64,000 nucleotides of DNA from Thermococcus paralvinellae (GTDB lineage Archaea; Methanobacteriota_B; Thermococci; Thermococcales; Thermococcaceae): the NCBI RefSeq assembly GCF_000517445.1, contig NZ_CP006965.1:1154681-1218680 (forward strand), read 5' to 3'. Position 1 is the first letter of the stretch, and each line of letters opens with the position of its first letter. The notes below the pieces were generated by a model that worked only from the letters and a program-made list of their open reading frames with translations, had not been told where the DNA came from and searched no databases. The position numbers and the translations under genes were made by a program. This document shows positions 43,318-53,361 of the stretch, piece after piece.

Positions 43318-45210
43318 ATGAGAAGAGGCCCAGTATTTTTGGGGAAAGCTTACATTCACTGGTGTGAAGAGTGCAATGTTCCTCTAATCAGCGAGAAGTG
43401 TGATATTCACGGAAAAGAGAGAATTTTCAAGTTAAACTTAACTCCACCTGCAGATGTTAGATTTGCTTTTGAAAAAGATTTGGAGTTCATCAGGAGGGAG
43501 TTTAAAAAGCACTATAACGTTGATATTGGCGAGATAATTAATGAAAAGATAGTTCTTCTCAATAAAATCCCAGGAGAGGATGATATCTACGAGATAATAC
43601 TTGATGGTTACATTTTTGGATGGCTCCGCTTTGACCCGCTAGAACTTAAATGGAAGCCAGGGCTTAAGGTTGAAGGAGCGATTGCACTTTGGAAACGCTT
43701 TGGAAAGAATATGAGAAAATGGGTCATTGTGGATGAAGGAGCTGTGGAGCCAATAAAGAAAGGTGCAAATGTTCTGCCTGTGGGCATAATTGAGGCAGAT
43801 CCTTCAATTAAGATAGGAGACGACGTCATAATTGTAAGTGAAAGTGGAGAAGTAATTGCTACGGGAATAGCGAAGAAAGACTATGAACAGCTTATAAATC
43901 CAAAAGAGAGAGGAACAGGCATTAAAACGAGGCACCAAAGAAGTGTTAATTATAGAGAAGGGAAAAATGCCACCATTGATGATGTGATCAGAGCTAACAA
44001 ATCAGCGCTTGAAGAAAGGGTTAAAGAAGCAAGAGAGTTTATAAGAAAAACTGCTGAGAAGATAAAGCTCCCAATGGCTGTTGCATTTTCTGGGGGCAAA
44101 GACAGCTTGGCTGTTCTAGGATTAATGCTTGAAGAATTTGGAGATGGATTTACAATTTTCTTCAACAATACAGGGATAGAATTCCCTGAAACTCTGCAGT
44201 ACATTGAGGATATGAAGAAAGACCTTAAAGACAAAGACATTGAGTTTATAGTTGCCGATGCCAAAGATGCTTTCTGGCATGCTATAAATGTCTTTTCTCC
44301 GCCTGGAAGAGATTACCGCTGGTGCTGTAAGGTTACAAAGCTTGGTCCCATAACACTGACAATAAAAGAGCACTATCCTCAGGGTGTCCTGATGTTTGTG
44401 GGACAGAGAAAATATGAAAGCATCCAGAGGTACAAGCAACCGAGAATTTGGAGAAATCCTTGGGTGCCTAATGAAATAGGTGCTTCCCCAATATTCCACT
44501 GGAATGCCCTCGAGGTGTGGCTCTACATTTTCTCAAGGAAACTGAAGTACAATCCGCTCTATGAAAAAAGGTTAGATAGAATTGGTTGTTTCCTATGTCC
44601 CAGCTCGTCTTTAGCTGAGATTTACACCCTCAAAGAAGAGAAACCAGAGTTATGGGATAAGTGGGAAAAAGAGCTCGAAAAATGGAGGAAGCGTCTTGAT
44701 CTTCCTAAAGAATGGATAACCTATGGATTCTGGAGATGGAGACAACTCAGCAGAGGACAGAAGAAGCTGGCGGAACAACTTGGAATTGAGCTTCCAGAGA
44801 AGAGAGTCTGGGAACCAGTAAGATATTCCATTGAAGAGCATGAGGATGGATACTTAGTAAAGCTCAATACAGCAATAAACTTGAAGAGGATTAAAGAAGT
44901 CGCTCCCATTCTTGGTGAAGTTGAAATAGGAGAAAATTACATAAAGGTTGGTGAAATAGTTTTCAAAGAAGAGGGAATATTCGTCTCAGATAAAAGGGAA
45001 GGTATTCAAGCATATTATCTCATCAAAAGAGCTTATGAATGTGTTGGCTGCGGAGTTTGTGTCGGGAGATGTCCAGAAAATGCGCTGAGCATAAATCCAA
45101 AGACGAGAAAAATTGTCGTTGATTATACAAAATGCATCCACTGTAGGGAGTGTATGGAAGTATGTCCCCTGTTAAAAATCAAAAATCCAAGGGAAGGAAG
45201 CCAGCTTTAA
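43318..45210 (+). CDS. PAPS-reductase-like PP-loop protein with zinc ribbon, PUA and ferredoxin domains
   Basis: 630 residues in order: N-terminal metal-binding HWCEECNVPLISEKCDIHG, a PUA-like domain (~140-195, PVGIIEADPSIKIGDDVIIV), a PP-loop PAPS-reductase domain with AFSGGKDSLAVLG, NNTGIEFPET and WCCKVTK, a C-terminal tail with a two-cluster ferredoxin (CVGCGVCVGRCP and CIHCRECMEVCP). PUA plus PP-loop suggests RNA or nucleotide sulfur/adenylyl work and not simple sulfate reduction. Strong CAGGTGAG site. It overlaps the next gene by 49 bases. Confidence 0.8.
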   Translation: MRRGPVFLGKAYIHWCEECNVPLISEKCDIHGKERIFKLNLTPPADVRFAFEKDLEFIRREFKKHYNVDIGEIINEKIVLLNKIPGEDDIYEIILDGYIFGWLRFDPLELKWKPGLKVEGAIALWKRFGKNMRKWVIVDEGAVEPIKKGANVLPVGIIEADPSIKIGDDVIIVSESGEVIATGIAKKDYEQLINPKERGTGIKTRHQRSVNYREGKNATIDDVIRANKSALEERVKEAREFIRKTAEKIKLPMAVAFSGGKDSLAVLGLMLEEFGDGFTIFFNNTGIEFPETLQYIEDMKKDLKDKDIEFIVADAKDAFWHAINVFSPPGRDYRWCCKVTKLGPITLTIKEHYPQGVLMFVGQRKYESIQRYKQPRIWRNPWVPNEIGASPIFHWNALEVWLYIFSRKLKYNPLYEKRLDRIGCFLCPSSSLAEIYTLKEEKPELWDKWEKELEKWRKRLDLPKEWITYGFWRWRQLSRGQKKLAEQLGIELPEKRVWEPVRYSIEEHEDGYLVKLNTAINLKRIKEVAPILGEVEIGENYIKVGEIVFKEEGIFVSDKREGIQAYYLIKRAYECVGCGVCVGRCPENALSINPKTRKIVVDYTKCIHCRECMEVCPLLKIKNPREGSQL

Positions 45211-46094
45211 TCATAATATTAGCCCTCATTTTCCTTCTTCCACTTGCTTTTTCCCAAGAAGAGTATGATTACAACATAGAGAGCTACTCAATTTATTTTG
45301 ACATAATCAACGACAACACTGTAAAAGAGACTATTGAAATCAGCTTAACTGCAAATACGAATTTCAGCAGATACGTGTTCTACTCGGACTATCCAATAGA
45401 AAATCCCGACGCAATCGTGAAAATTAATGGAGAAATGAAGGTTGTAAATGTAAGCGTGAGCAAAATAGTTGGCGGGATTAATGCCGTGTATGTGAAATTT
45501 CCTATAGTGCATCCAGGAGACAGAGTTGAAATCAGAATAAGCTTCTACTCCTCGGGAATGCTGCAGAATGTCCAAAATAAAAAGCAGTTTGCATACTACA
45601 TAAAATTCAGCCAACCTGTAGGTGTATTCTACGTCAGGCTGTTTGTTCCAAAAGGATATGCAATTCTCTCACCAGTAATTCCCTCTCCAGACATGGTAGA
45701 AAGCTCAGAGAACAGGCTCGTGCTGGAATGGAAGAGAGAGAACATCAAAGCTGGAGAGGAGTTCTATTTTATCGTTGGTTTCTCTGGAGAAATCAAGGGC
45801 TTCTCCCCTCTGTGGCTTGTCGTAATATTTGTATCTGCATTTGCGGGAGGATTCTTTGCAGGGATGCTGTATAAGGAGAGAAGAGGCAAAGAGAAAGTGG
45901 AGATACTCAGAAGTGATGAAGAAAAGATTATTGAGCTTCTGAAAAACGGACCGGTTTTGCAGAGTGAACTCGTTAAGAGGCTCGGTGTCTCCAAAGCAAA
46001 AGTCAGCCTTCTTCTAAAAGATATGGAGAAAAAGGGACTAATTGAGCGTGTTAAAGAAGGGAGAAGCTATCTCGTTAAGCTCAAAGAAAGCTAA
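45162..46094 (+). CDS. Membrane-anchored winged-helix regulator with an outer domain
   Basis: 310 residues. A signal-type segment (ALIIILALIFLLPLAFSQ) is followed by ~190 residues of beta-rich outer domain, then a second membrane segment (PLWLVVIFVSAFAGGFFAG), then a basic link and a C-terminal winged helix (KIIELLKNGPVLQSELVKRL, VSKAKVSLLLKDMEKKGLIE). The topology puts the sensor outside and the DNA-binding end inside: a one-component signalling protein. Start inside the preceding gene, probably coupled. No target gene can be named. Confidence 0.75.
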   Translation: MSPVKNQKSKGRKPALIIILALIFLLPLAFSQEEYDYNIESYSIYFDIINDNTVKETIEISLTANTNFSRYVFYSDYPIENPDAIVKINGEMKVVNVSVSKIVGGINAVYVKFPIVHPGDRVEIRISFYSSGMLQNVQNKKQFAYYIKFSQPVGVFYVRLFVPKGYAILSPVIPSPDMVESSENRLVLEWKRENIKAGEEFYFIVGFSGEIKGFSPLWLVVIFVSAFAGGFFAGMLYKERRGKEKVEILRSDEEKIIELLKNGPVLQSELVKRLGVSKAKVSLLLKDMEKKGLIERVKEGRSYLVKLKES

Positions 46095-46142
46095 GGTTTA
46101 TAAACTATGGAAATTAGCTCATAAAACTGCGAGGTGAAGAAG

Positions 46143-48085
<1,943 letters not shown>

Positions 48086-48095
<10 letters not shown>

Positions 48096-48141
48096 AGGGC
48101 GTGCTCATCACTCTTCAGTAAAGCAAAAGCTCATCATCCCT
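48086..48141 (-). ncRNA. C/D box sRNA (2'-O-methylation guide)
   Basis: On the minus strand: box C ATGATGA (48137-48131), guide, box D' CTGA (48118-48115), three bases, box C' GTGATGA (48111-48105), guide GCACGCCCTTCA, box D CTGA (48092-48089). This is the exact order and spacing of archaeal double-guide sRNAs. D box overlaps the stop region of the HAD gene on the other strand. rRNA targets need alignment of the two guides. Confidence 0.85.
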
Positions 48142-48206
48142 GTGTAGGCCCAGCCGGAACCCCCGCTTCACTGCTCCGCGGAGAGGGCGGGAGCTGGGCC
48201 TACCGG
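48141..48206 (-). ncRNA. Candidate GC-rich structured RNA
   Basis: An 11-bp perfect stem GTAGGCCCAGC (48144-48154)/GCTGGGCCTAC (48193-48203) encloses CCCGC/GCGGG and CTCCGCGGAG. GC content is far above the flanks. On the minus strand the stem is followed at once by ACA, as in archaeal H/ACA guides, and the C/D sRNA follows within a few bases; a TATA-like TTTTTAAAC lies at ~48232-48224. No clear K-turn, so H/ACA is only a guess. Confidence 0.5.
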
Positions 48207-48235
48207 TAAAGCATTAGTAATGACAGTTTAAAAAT

Positions 48236-49444
48236 CTAAAGCCCACTCATCTTTTGGAGCAATAACCAAAATAGATCACCATAAAGGACAGAGATTAAGA
48301 ATCCTAAAAAGAGCGCTGGTGCAAAGGGCATCGCCTTCCTAACGATAAACTCGTTTTCAAGCTTTCCTTCCTCAACAAGCCTTTTGAGTTTCTCTATTTG
48401 TTCTTTTGTTAAGCCTTCAGCAGTTGGGGATACTATGACATCTTCATAACTGGGCTTTAGGAGGCTTAAATCGGCAGTAGTTAAAGCTTTTTTGAACTTA
48501 TCAGTAAAGCTTTCCCTGTCTCTTAGAATTTCTCCGTTCTTTTCGTAAATCCACTCTCCCGGAATATCCCACTCCTTAAGTTCTTCAACAGATTTTTTCT
48601 CTATGAGAATTTCCTCCCTGAGGACTTTAACAATAGAGAAGAAGACTTTGAAAATGTATAACACAAGCAGAAGCTTTGCAAAAGATAGCAAAAGGACAAA
48701 TCCAGCGATATAAGTAAAAACAGCCAATGCAATAATCCCAAGCACATTACTCACTTTTTTGTACTTTCCTAATATACTTAATATAATTAAAGTTCCAACC
48801 CATCTAACCAATGGATGCAATACAACACTAAAATAATACCGTAAAGCTATAAATAGTCCCAATGAAACCATGATCCAGAGAGCTAGCTCAATGGTAAGCA
48901 TTACATTTTCGGTAAAAACAGCTTTCAGCTTATCTGTTTTTTTCTTGGCAATTAAGCTCCCAAGAGCATATATGAAGAGGAATGGAAAAATCCCAACTAT
49001 GCTGTTAAAAAAGAGAGTTAAAGCATGTAAAGGATAGTAAACTGCATAGGGAGCTTTTATTTTAGCGAATTCTGAAGCATATGGAAAGAGAGCGGAATAT
49101 CCAGCTAAAATTACAACATCTCCACTTGCCCATCCACCCATCAAATACATAATGTAGCCAAGTAGAAGCCCAACCCCAAAACCTATCAATCCAGAAAGAG
49201 CCAAAAGTGGATCATTTGATTTAATACCAAGGTACATATAATAAAGGATTGCCAACTCTACCACCGGAACAGGTATCTTAGAAAGCAATCCAAAGTCTGA
49301 TTCTTCAGAAGATCTTCCCCTCAATCTTTCAAATGTCTCAAGGAGTAAGGAAACATGCCTGTCATCAATAAAACCAGTTTTTATATCCGTATATGATGTT
49401 AAAATCCCCATAATAACACCGAGAATTATTAAAACCTCCTCCAT
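48236..49444 (-). CDS. Archaeal A24-type prepilin peptidase
   Basis: 402 residues, larger than FlaK. First catalytic aspartate in SYTDIKTGFIDD, second in GGWASGDVVILAGY, each in a membrane hairpin; about eight hydrophobic segments. A C-terminal soluble part (EELKEWDIPGEWIYEKNGEI) is the archaeal A24 extension, and the last helix ends the chain. It would cleave pilin-type precursors before the hydrophobic helix. A microgene for such a precursor lies ten bases upstream, with coupled GAGGTGA. Confidence 0.82.
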   Translation of the reverse strand: MEEVLIILGVIMGILTSYTDIKTGFIDDRHVSLLLETFERLRGRSSEESDFGLLSKIPVPVVELAILYYMYLGIKSNDPLLALSGLIGFGVGLLLGYIMYLMGGWASGDVVILAGYSALFPYASEFAKIKAPYAVYYPLHALTLFFNSIVGIFPFLFIYALGSLIAKKKTDKLKAVFTENVMLTIELALWIMVSLGLFIALRYYFSVVLHPLVRWVGTLIILSILGKYKKVSNVLGIIALAVFTYIAGFVLLLSFAKLLLVLYIFKVFFSIVKVLREEILIEKKSVEELKEWDIPGEWIYEKNGEILRDRESFTDKFKKALTTADLSLLKPSYEDVIVSPTAEGLTKEQIEKLKRLVEEGKLENEFIVRKAMPFAPALFLGFLISVLYGDLFWLLLQKMSGL

Positions 49445-49453
49445 GATTTCACC

Positions 49454-49618
49454 TCACAAATCCTCTATTATCCTTTTCTGCATTTCCTTGGTATAATTTG
49501 AGATTGCAGTGTTTACGGTCCTTACACTAACAATAACAATTCTAAGGGTTATACTAACCAAGAGCAGTGCAACTGCAACCAATACAAGATACTCCAAAGC
49601 AGTTTGAGATTTTCTCAC
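49454..49618 (-). CDS. Small class III signal-peptide protein (pilin-like)
   Basis: 54 residues. RKSQTALEYLVLVAVALLLV matches the class III signal (Q-x-[SA]-x-E-Y before a hydrophobic helix) found on type IV pilin-like archaeal proteins. A GTG at 49618 fits GGTGA by five bases; an ATG at 49630 would add four residues. The rest is a short polar tail without a head domain. Next to a prepilin peptidase, it is a likely substrate and may build a thin filament or act as a minor pilin. Confidence 0.72.
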   Translation of the reverse strand: MRKSQTALEYLVLVAVALLLVSITLRIVIVSVRTVNTAISNYTKEMQKRIIEDL

Positions 49619-49721
49619 TAATTTCACCATTTGAATATCTCAGCTGAATATATTTTAATTTTTCCATAATAGTAATCATCACATTTTTAAGTTGGGAGCT
49701 TATATAGAGCTTTGAGGATTT

Positions 49722-50069
49722 ATGAGGGTATACAAACTCTACGTTAGGGACGAATATCTTGAAATGATAAAAAGCGGAAAAAAGAGAATTGAGGTTAGGG
49801 TAGCATATCCTCAAATAAGAGACATCAAAGCGAAGGATAAAATACTTTTCAATAACCTCATTCCAGCTGAAGTAATTAGTGTAAAGAAATACGAAACATT
49901 CAGACAAGTACTCAGAGAGGAACCAATTGAGAAGATATTTCCAGATAGTCCAAGCTTTGAAAAAGCCTTAAAGAGATTTCATGAAATGTATCCAAAATGG
50001 AAGGAAAACCGCTACGGTGTCATTGCCATTAAGTTCCGCCTCCTGAAACCAAAGACAAAAGGTGAATGA
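49722..50069 (+). CDS. ASCH domain protein
   Basis: 115 residues. ASCH marks: [34 protein letters not shown], then a C-terminal part with [22 protein letters not shown] domains (PUA-like) bind nucleic acid or modified nucleosides; some cleave N4-acetylcytidine. Start behind GAGGATTT; a TATA CTTATATAG at ~49699 fits a short leader. The next gene starts just after its stop. Confidence 0.78.
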   Translation: MRVYKLYVRDEYLEMIKSGKKRIEVRVAYPQIRDIKAKDKILFNNLIPAEVISVKKYETFRQVLREEPIEKIFPDSPSFEKALKRFHEMYPKWKENRYGVIAIKFRLLKPKTKGE

Positions 50070-50070
50070 C

Positions 50071-50643
50071 ATGAAGAACTTAAAATTCGATGGACGCTAT
50101 AAGGATATGATACTCAGCGGAAAAAAGAGAGCCACTATAAGATTAGGAAGAAAAATAAATCTAAAGCCTGGCGATGAAGTGCTGATACATGCCGGTGGAT
50201 ATGTATTAGGAAAAGGCGTGATAAAGAGAGTTGAAACAAAAAAAGTTTCTGAGCTCACTGATGAAGATGCCCAATTAGATGGATTTAGAGACAAAGAAGA
50301 GCTGGCAAAAGCTTTGAAAGAACATTATAAACATATAACCCCAGAGACACCAGCAACAATAATCGAATTCGAACTCACCAAAGTTCTAGATAAACCCATT
50401 CTCTCAGCAGATTTTCCATATGAAGGGAACAATCCAATCGAAATTGCAGAAAAGGCACTCAAATACCTCGACAACTTGAGCTTTGATGAAATTGCCCTTT
50501 TAAATCTCTTTCTGAAAGAAGGGAGCCTTAGAAAGGCTGCGTATAAGCTTGGAGGGTTGAACAAGAGGTACAAAATCAGAGAAGTCTTAAGAAAGGCTTA
50601 TGAAGAGCTCAAAAAGAAAGGTTTAATGGAACCAAAAATTTAA
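50071..50643 (+). CDS. ASCH domain protein with C-terminal helical domain
   Basis: 190 residues. N-terminal ASCH core (YKDMILSGKKRATIRLGRKINLKPGDEVLIHAG) as in the small gene before it, then an added C-terminal helical part (FDEIALLNLFLKEGSLRKAA, YKLGGLNKRYKIREVLRKAY) that looks like a winged helix. ATG at 50071 follows AAAGGTGA. The tandem points to duplication and growth by fusion. Its end overlaps the next convergent gene by four bases. Confidence 0.75.
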   Translation: MKNLKFDGRYKDMILSGKKRATIRLGRKINLKPGDEVLIHAGGYVLGKGVIKRVETKKVSELTDEDAQLDGFRDKEELAKALKEHYKHITPETPATIIEFELTKVLDKPILSADFPYEGNNPIEIAEKALKYLDNLSFDEIALLNLFLKEGSLRKAAYKLGGLNKRYKIREVLRKAYEELKKKGLMEPKI

Positions 50644-50924
50644 TACACCCATATCTGCTGTCTTGAATTCCAGTACTCTTTTGGCTCCTCCTTTGTATGA
50701 TATTCCGCCACTGGATAAATTCTTACTGAGTACACACATTTCATTCGAGAAATTTCAAGAGTAAAGTCTCTTAAGCTCCCCTCGTCTTCAACGTTCACAA
50801 CTGCCACTATATTTGGGTCTCCTCTAATTTGATGAATTTCCTCTATTAGCCCTCTCTTCCATAATTGCTCTTCAATCTCGCTAACTTTTTCCTCAAGCAC
50901 ACTTATGAACAGTATAACCTTCAC
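50640..50924 (-). CDS. Single RAM (AsnC ligand-binding) domain protein
   Basis: 94 residues. The beta-alpha-beta RAM pattern (VILFISVLEEKVSEIEEQL, IHQIRGDPNIVAVVNVEDEG, MKCVYSVRIYPV) occurs without any DNA-binding helix. Such proteins bind amino acids as octamers and may tune Lrp/AsnC regulators. GTG at 50924 follows GGAGGTG; an ATG at 50939 overlaps this site. Confidence 0.65.
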   Translation of the reverse strand: MKVILFISVLEEKVSEIEEQLWKRGLIEEIHQIRGDPNIVAVVNVEDEGSLRDFTLEISRMKCVYSVRIYPVAEYHTKEEPKEYWNSRQQIWVY

Positions 50925-51011
50925 ACTCCTCACCTCCATAATAATTATAATTCAAAACTATTTATACACCCTATGCTCACTTTAAGTGATGAAAAATTGC
51001 GAAATAAGGAT

Positions 51012-51299
51012 TTAAAGTACATAAAAAACGTTGTTCTCGATTATTCCATCAATCTGATAGTTCTCAGCGGAGTTTTTAAGTGTGCTACTTGATAGTTTAA
51101 CCGGGAAGAGTTTGAACTTTCCCCTTCCTACAAGTCTTGTTAGTCTTAAGCTGAATTCTTTAAGCTCATTTTCATCGGCAAATTCAACCTTAGCTATGAA
51201 ATCATACTCTCCATAGAGCCAGTATCCCTCTACGGGGAGCTTTTTGAGCACCTCATCCCTTACTCCCCAGACCAGCAGTATGGCCTCGAGTTCAACCAC
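51012..51299 (-). CDS. Second RAM-like single-domain protein
   Basis: About 95 residues. ELEAILLVWGVRDEVLKKLP then GYWLYGEYDFIAKVEFADEN and KFKLFPVK, again a RAM-like fold without a helix-turn-helix. A TATA box GAATTTATATATC at ~51345-51333 lies inside the N-terminus of a longer possible ORF (to 51374), so the GTG at 51299 is preferred. A 19-residue hydrophobic/polar tail beyond the domain is odd. Confidence 0.6.
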   Translation of the reverse strand: MVELEAILLVWGVRDEVLKKLPVEGYWLYGEYDFIAKVEFADENELKEFSLRLTRLVGRGKFKLFPVKLSSSTLKNSAENYQIDGIIENNVFYVL

Positions 51300-51505
51300 C
51301 CCCGAAGACTTTTTAGTTATCAGATGTAAAAGATATATAAATTCTTTTTGCAAATTTTTCAGATAAAACGCCAAAAATTAGAAAATTTTTTGATAAATTT
51401 CCGTCACTTATGCAACAACATTTCCTTTTCATAGATTTTAAATATTTAATCCATAAACAACAAAGGGTTTTAACTCAAAAATCAGAGATAAACACGGTGG
51501 TGTTC

Positions 51506-52210
51506 ATGATTAAGGCAGTGTTCTTTGATTTTGTCGGGACTCTCTTAAGCAAAGAGAGCGAAGCCGTTACTCATCTCAAAATCATGGAAGAAGTTCTGAA
51601 GAATGCGGATGCAGAGGTTGAGGTTAAGGCAAAACAGCTTTTGGAGGAGTATGAGCATCTCACAAAAGAAGAGTTCAGCAAACTGGCAGGAAGACCCTAC
51701 AAGCCAATACGCATCATAGAAATTGAAGTTCTCGAAAAACTTGCCCAAAAACATGGCTTTAAAGTTCCAGAAGATTTCTGGCAAACCCACTTGAAAATGC
51801 ACCAACTTCATGGAAAACTATATCCAGAAGTCGTTGAAACTCTAAAAGAGCTTAGAAAAAGAGGTTATCACGTTGGACTTATTACAGACTCAGATAATGA
51901 CTATTTAAGAGCTCATTTAAAAGCATTGGGAATTCTTGACCTCTTTGACAGCATAACAACAAGTGAAGAGGCAGGATTCTTTAAGCCACATCCGAAAGTT
52001 TTCGAAATTGCACTTAAAAAAGCTGGAGTTAAAGGAGAAGAAGCAGTTTATGTTGGAGATAATCCTCTCAAAGATTGCGTTGGTGCAAGACAAGTCGATA
52101 TGATAAGCATCTTGCTTGATAAAACAGGAGAAAAGAGAGAGCTTTGGGAAGAGTGTGAGTTCATAATAAGCGACTTAAGGGAAGTTTTAGACATAGTATC
52201 TGAGCTCTGA
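51506..52210 (+). CDS. HAD-superfamily hydrolase (subfamily IA)
   Basis: 234 residues from the ATG at 51506 behind GGTGGTGTTC; earlier ATG codons lack sites. Motif I FFDFVGTLL (DxV variant: the second position of the usual DxD is Val), motif II LITDSDN, motif III EAGFFKPHP, motif IV VYVGDNPLKDC. Phosphatase or dehalogenase-like with unknown substrate. A C/D sRNA follows on the other strand. Confidence 0.8.
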   Translation: MIKAVFFDFVGTLLSKESEAVTHLKIMEEVLKNADAEVEVKAKQLLEEYEHLTKEEFSKLAGRPYKPIRIIEIEVLEKLAQKHGFKVPEDFWQTHLKMHQLHGKLYPEVVETLKELRKRGYHVGLITDSDNDYLRAHLKALGILDLFDSITTSEEAGFFKPHPKVFEIALKKAGVKGEEAVYVGDNPLKDCVGARQVDMISILLDKTGEKRELWEECEFIISDLREVLDIVSEL

Positions 52211-52266
52211 GGTCAGCAACGGCAGGGTTCGTCACAATTCAGCCAGCGAAATTGTCATCATCCCTC
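52210..52266 (-). ncRNA. C/D box sRNA (2'-O-methylation guide)
   Basis: On the minus strand: box C ATGATGA (52261-52255), guide CAATTTCGCTGG, box D' CTGA (52242-52239), box C' GTGACGA (52235-52229), guide ACCCTGCCGTTG, box D CTGA (52216-52213). Order and spacing are those of archaeal sRNAs. The D' guide can pair with AGCGAAATT, a well-conserved 23S rRNA piece from memory; an rRNA alignment must confirm. Confidence 0.88.
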
Positions 52267-52271
52267 TCTTT

Positions 52272-52832
52272 TCAACTCAGCCTTTTCTTCGCCTCCCATA
52301 ACCTTTGAAAGGCTGTAATCCAAGCTAAGACTGCAACAATGTAAACCCCCGCATCCACTCTATTAAAGAGTGCTGCAATTATTAAAATCAGCAGTCTCTC
52401 AGCTCTCTCTGCAATACCAACAGCTAAAGTTCCACTTCCAGCAAGTTCTGCTCTGCATCTTTCGTAACTTACCAAATATGACCCAATTAGAGCTATGAAC
52501 GCAATTTTCCAATCAACCAAACCACCATAAGCAATTCCAAATAAAACTGCTCCATCACTAACTCTATCAGTTGTTGAATCTAAAAACGCTCCAAAACGGG
52601 AAGTTTTGCCGGTTAGCCTTGCCAAAGTACCGTCAAGGGCATCAATTAACGAACCAAAGATTAGAGTTAATGCTGCTAATCTCTGTTCTCCAATAGCAAA
52701 GAAGTAAGCAGCTAATAGTGATATCAGCATTCCAATAACAGTGAGCTGATTTGGAGTTAGGCCGATTTTTGCTAGAGGCCTAACGATTGCCTCCAAGTAA
52801 CCTTTGAAAATTGGCCTGTATTTATTGAGCAT
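52272..52832 (-). CDS. CDP-alcohol phosphatidyltransferase, archaetidylinositol-phosphate synthase type
   Basis: 186 residues, about six membrane segments. Catalytic motif [20 protein letters not shown]...STTD fits D-G-x2-A-R-x8-G-x3-D-x3-D. It joins CDP-archaeol to an inositol-phosphate head in ether-lipid synthesis; myo-inositol-phosphate is likely from archaeal homologues, but glycerol or serine heads cannot be ruled out by sequence alone. Overlaps trm56 by 11 bases and ends near an sRNA. Confidence 0.8.
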   Translation of the reverse strand: MLNKYRPIFKGYLEAIVRPLAKIGLTPNQLTVIGMLISLLAAYFFAIGEQRLAALTLIFGSLIDALDGTLARLTGKTSRFGAFLDSTTDRVSDGAVLFGIAYGGLVDWKIAFIALIGSYLVSYERCRAELAGSGTLAVGIAERAERLLILIIAALFNRVDAGVYIVAVLAWITAFQRLWEAKKRLS

Positions 52833-53361
52833 CTTCCTCGACCTCTATCACTCTCTTCCCTCTCTCTTGGGGTATTATTTTAAGTTTAGCATTTTTGAAT
52901 TCTTTCCTTAACCCTTCTCCATCTAAAAGTCTGTCTAAAAATACTGCCAATGCTGCAACCTCACTGTGAGGTTGATTTCCAATTGCAACGTTGTAATGAG
53001 CAAGCTCGTAAACTTCTCTTGGGACTTTTTCTGCTCCTACAACAACTAAGATATTTTCTCCACACTTTAACTCTTCCTTGATTCTAGGCAGTGCATCATC
53101 AATATGAATTCCATACATCGTGAGATGAACTATCTTTCCCCCCCATTCACGCATTATCTTTTTCCAGTGAGGGTCAAATCTTATGAAAAATGGCCCTCCC
53201 CAGCGTTTTACAACGTCTTCAACACTTTCCCTTACATGCTCATCCTCATCAGCTGCAATTATTATTCCATCAGCTCCAAAAGCTCTTGCTGTTAGAGCTA
53301 CATGTGTTGTTATTCTTTTATCTCTCTCAGGTCTGTGCCCCAATCTGAGTACTACTATCAC
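52822..53361 (-). CDS. trm56: tRNA (cytidine-56)-2'-O-methyltransferase aTrm56
   Basis: 179 residues from the GTG at 53361 behind [57 protein letters not shown] and the SPOUT knot part [31 protein letters not shown]. It methylates C56 in the T loop of tRNA. The GTG overlaps the preceding stop (GTGA). Confidence 0.9.
   Translation of the reverse strand: MIVVLRLGHRPERDKRITTHVALTARAFGADGIIIAADEDEHVRESVEDVVKRWGGPFFIRFDPHWKKIMREWGGKIVHLTMYGIHIDDALPRIKEELKCGENILVVVGAEKVPREVYELAHYNVAIGNQPHSEVAALAVFLDRLLDGEGLRKEFKNAKLKIIPQERGKRVIEVEEDAQ

Noticed and set aside
48141-48206. Calling the GC-rich hairpin a definite H/ACA RNA
   Set aside because: The ACA fits but no K-turn with paired TGA/GA is visible, so only a candidate is listed.
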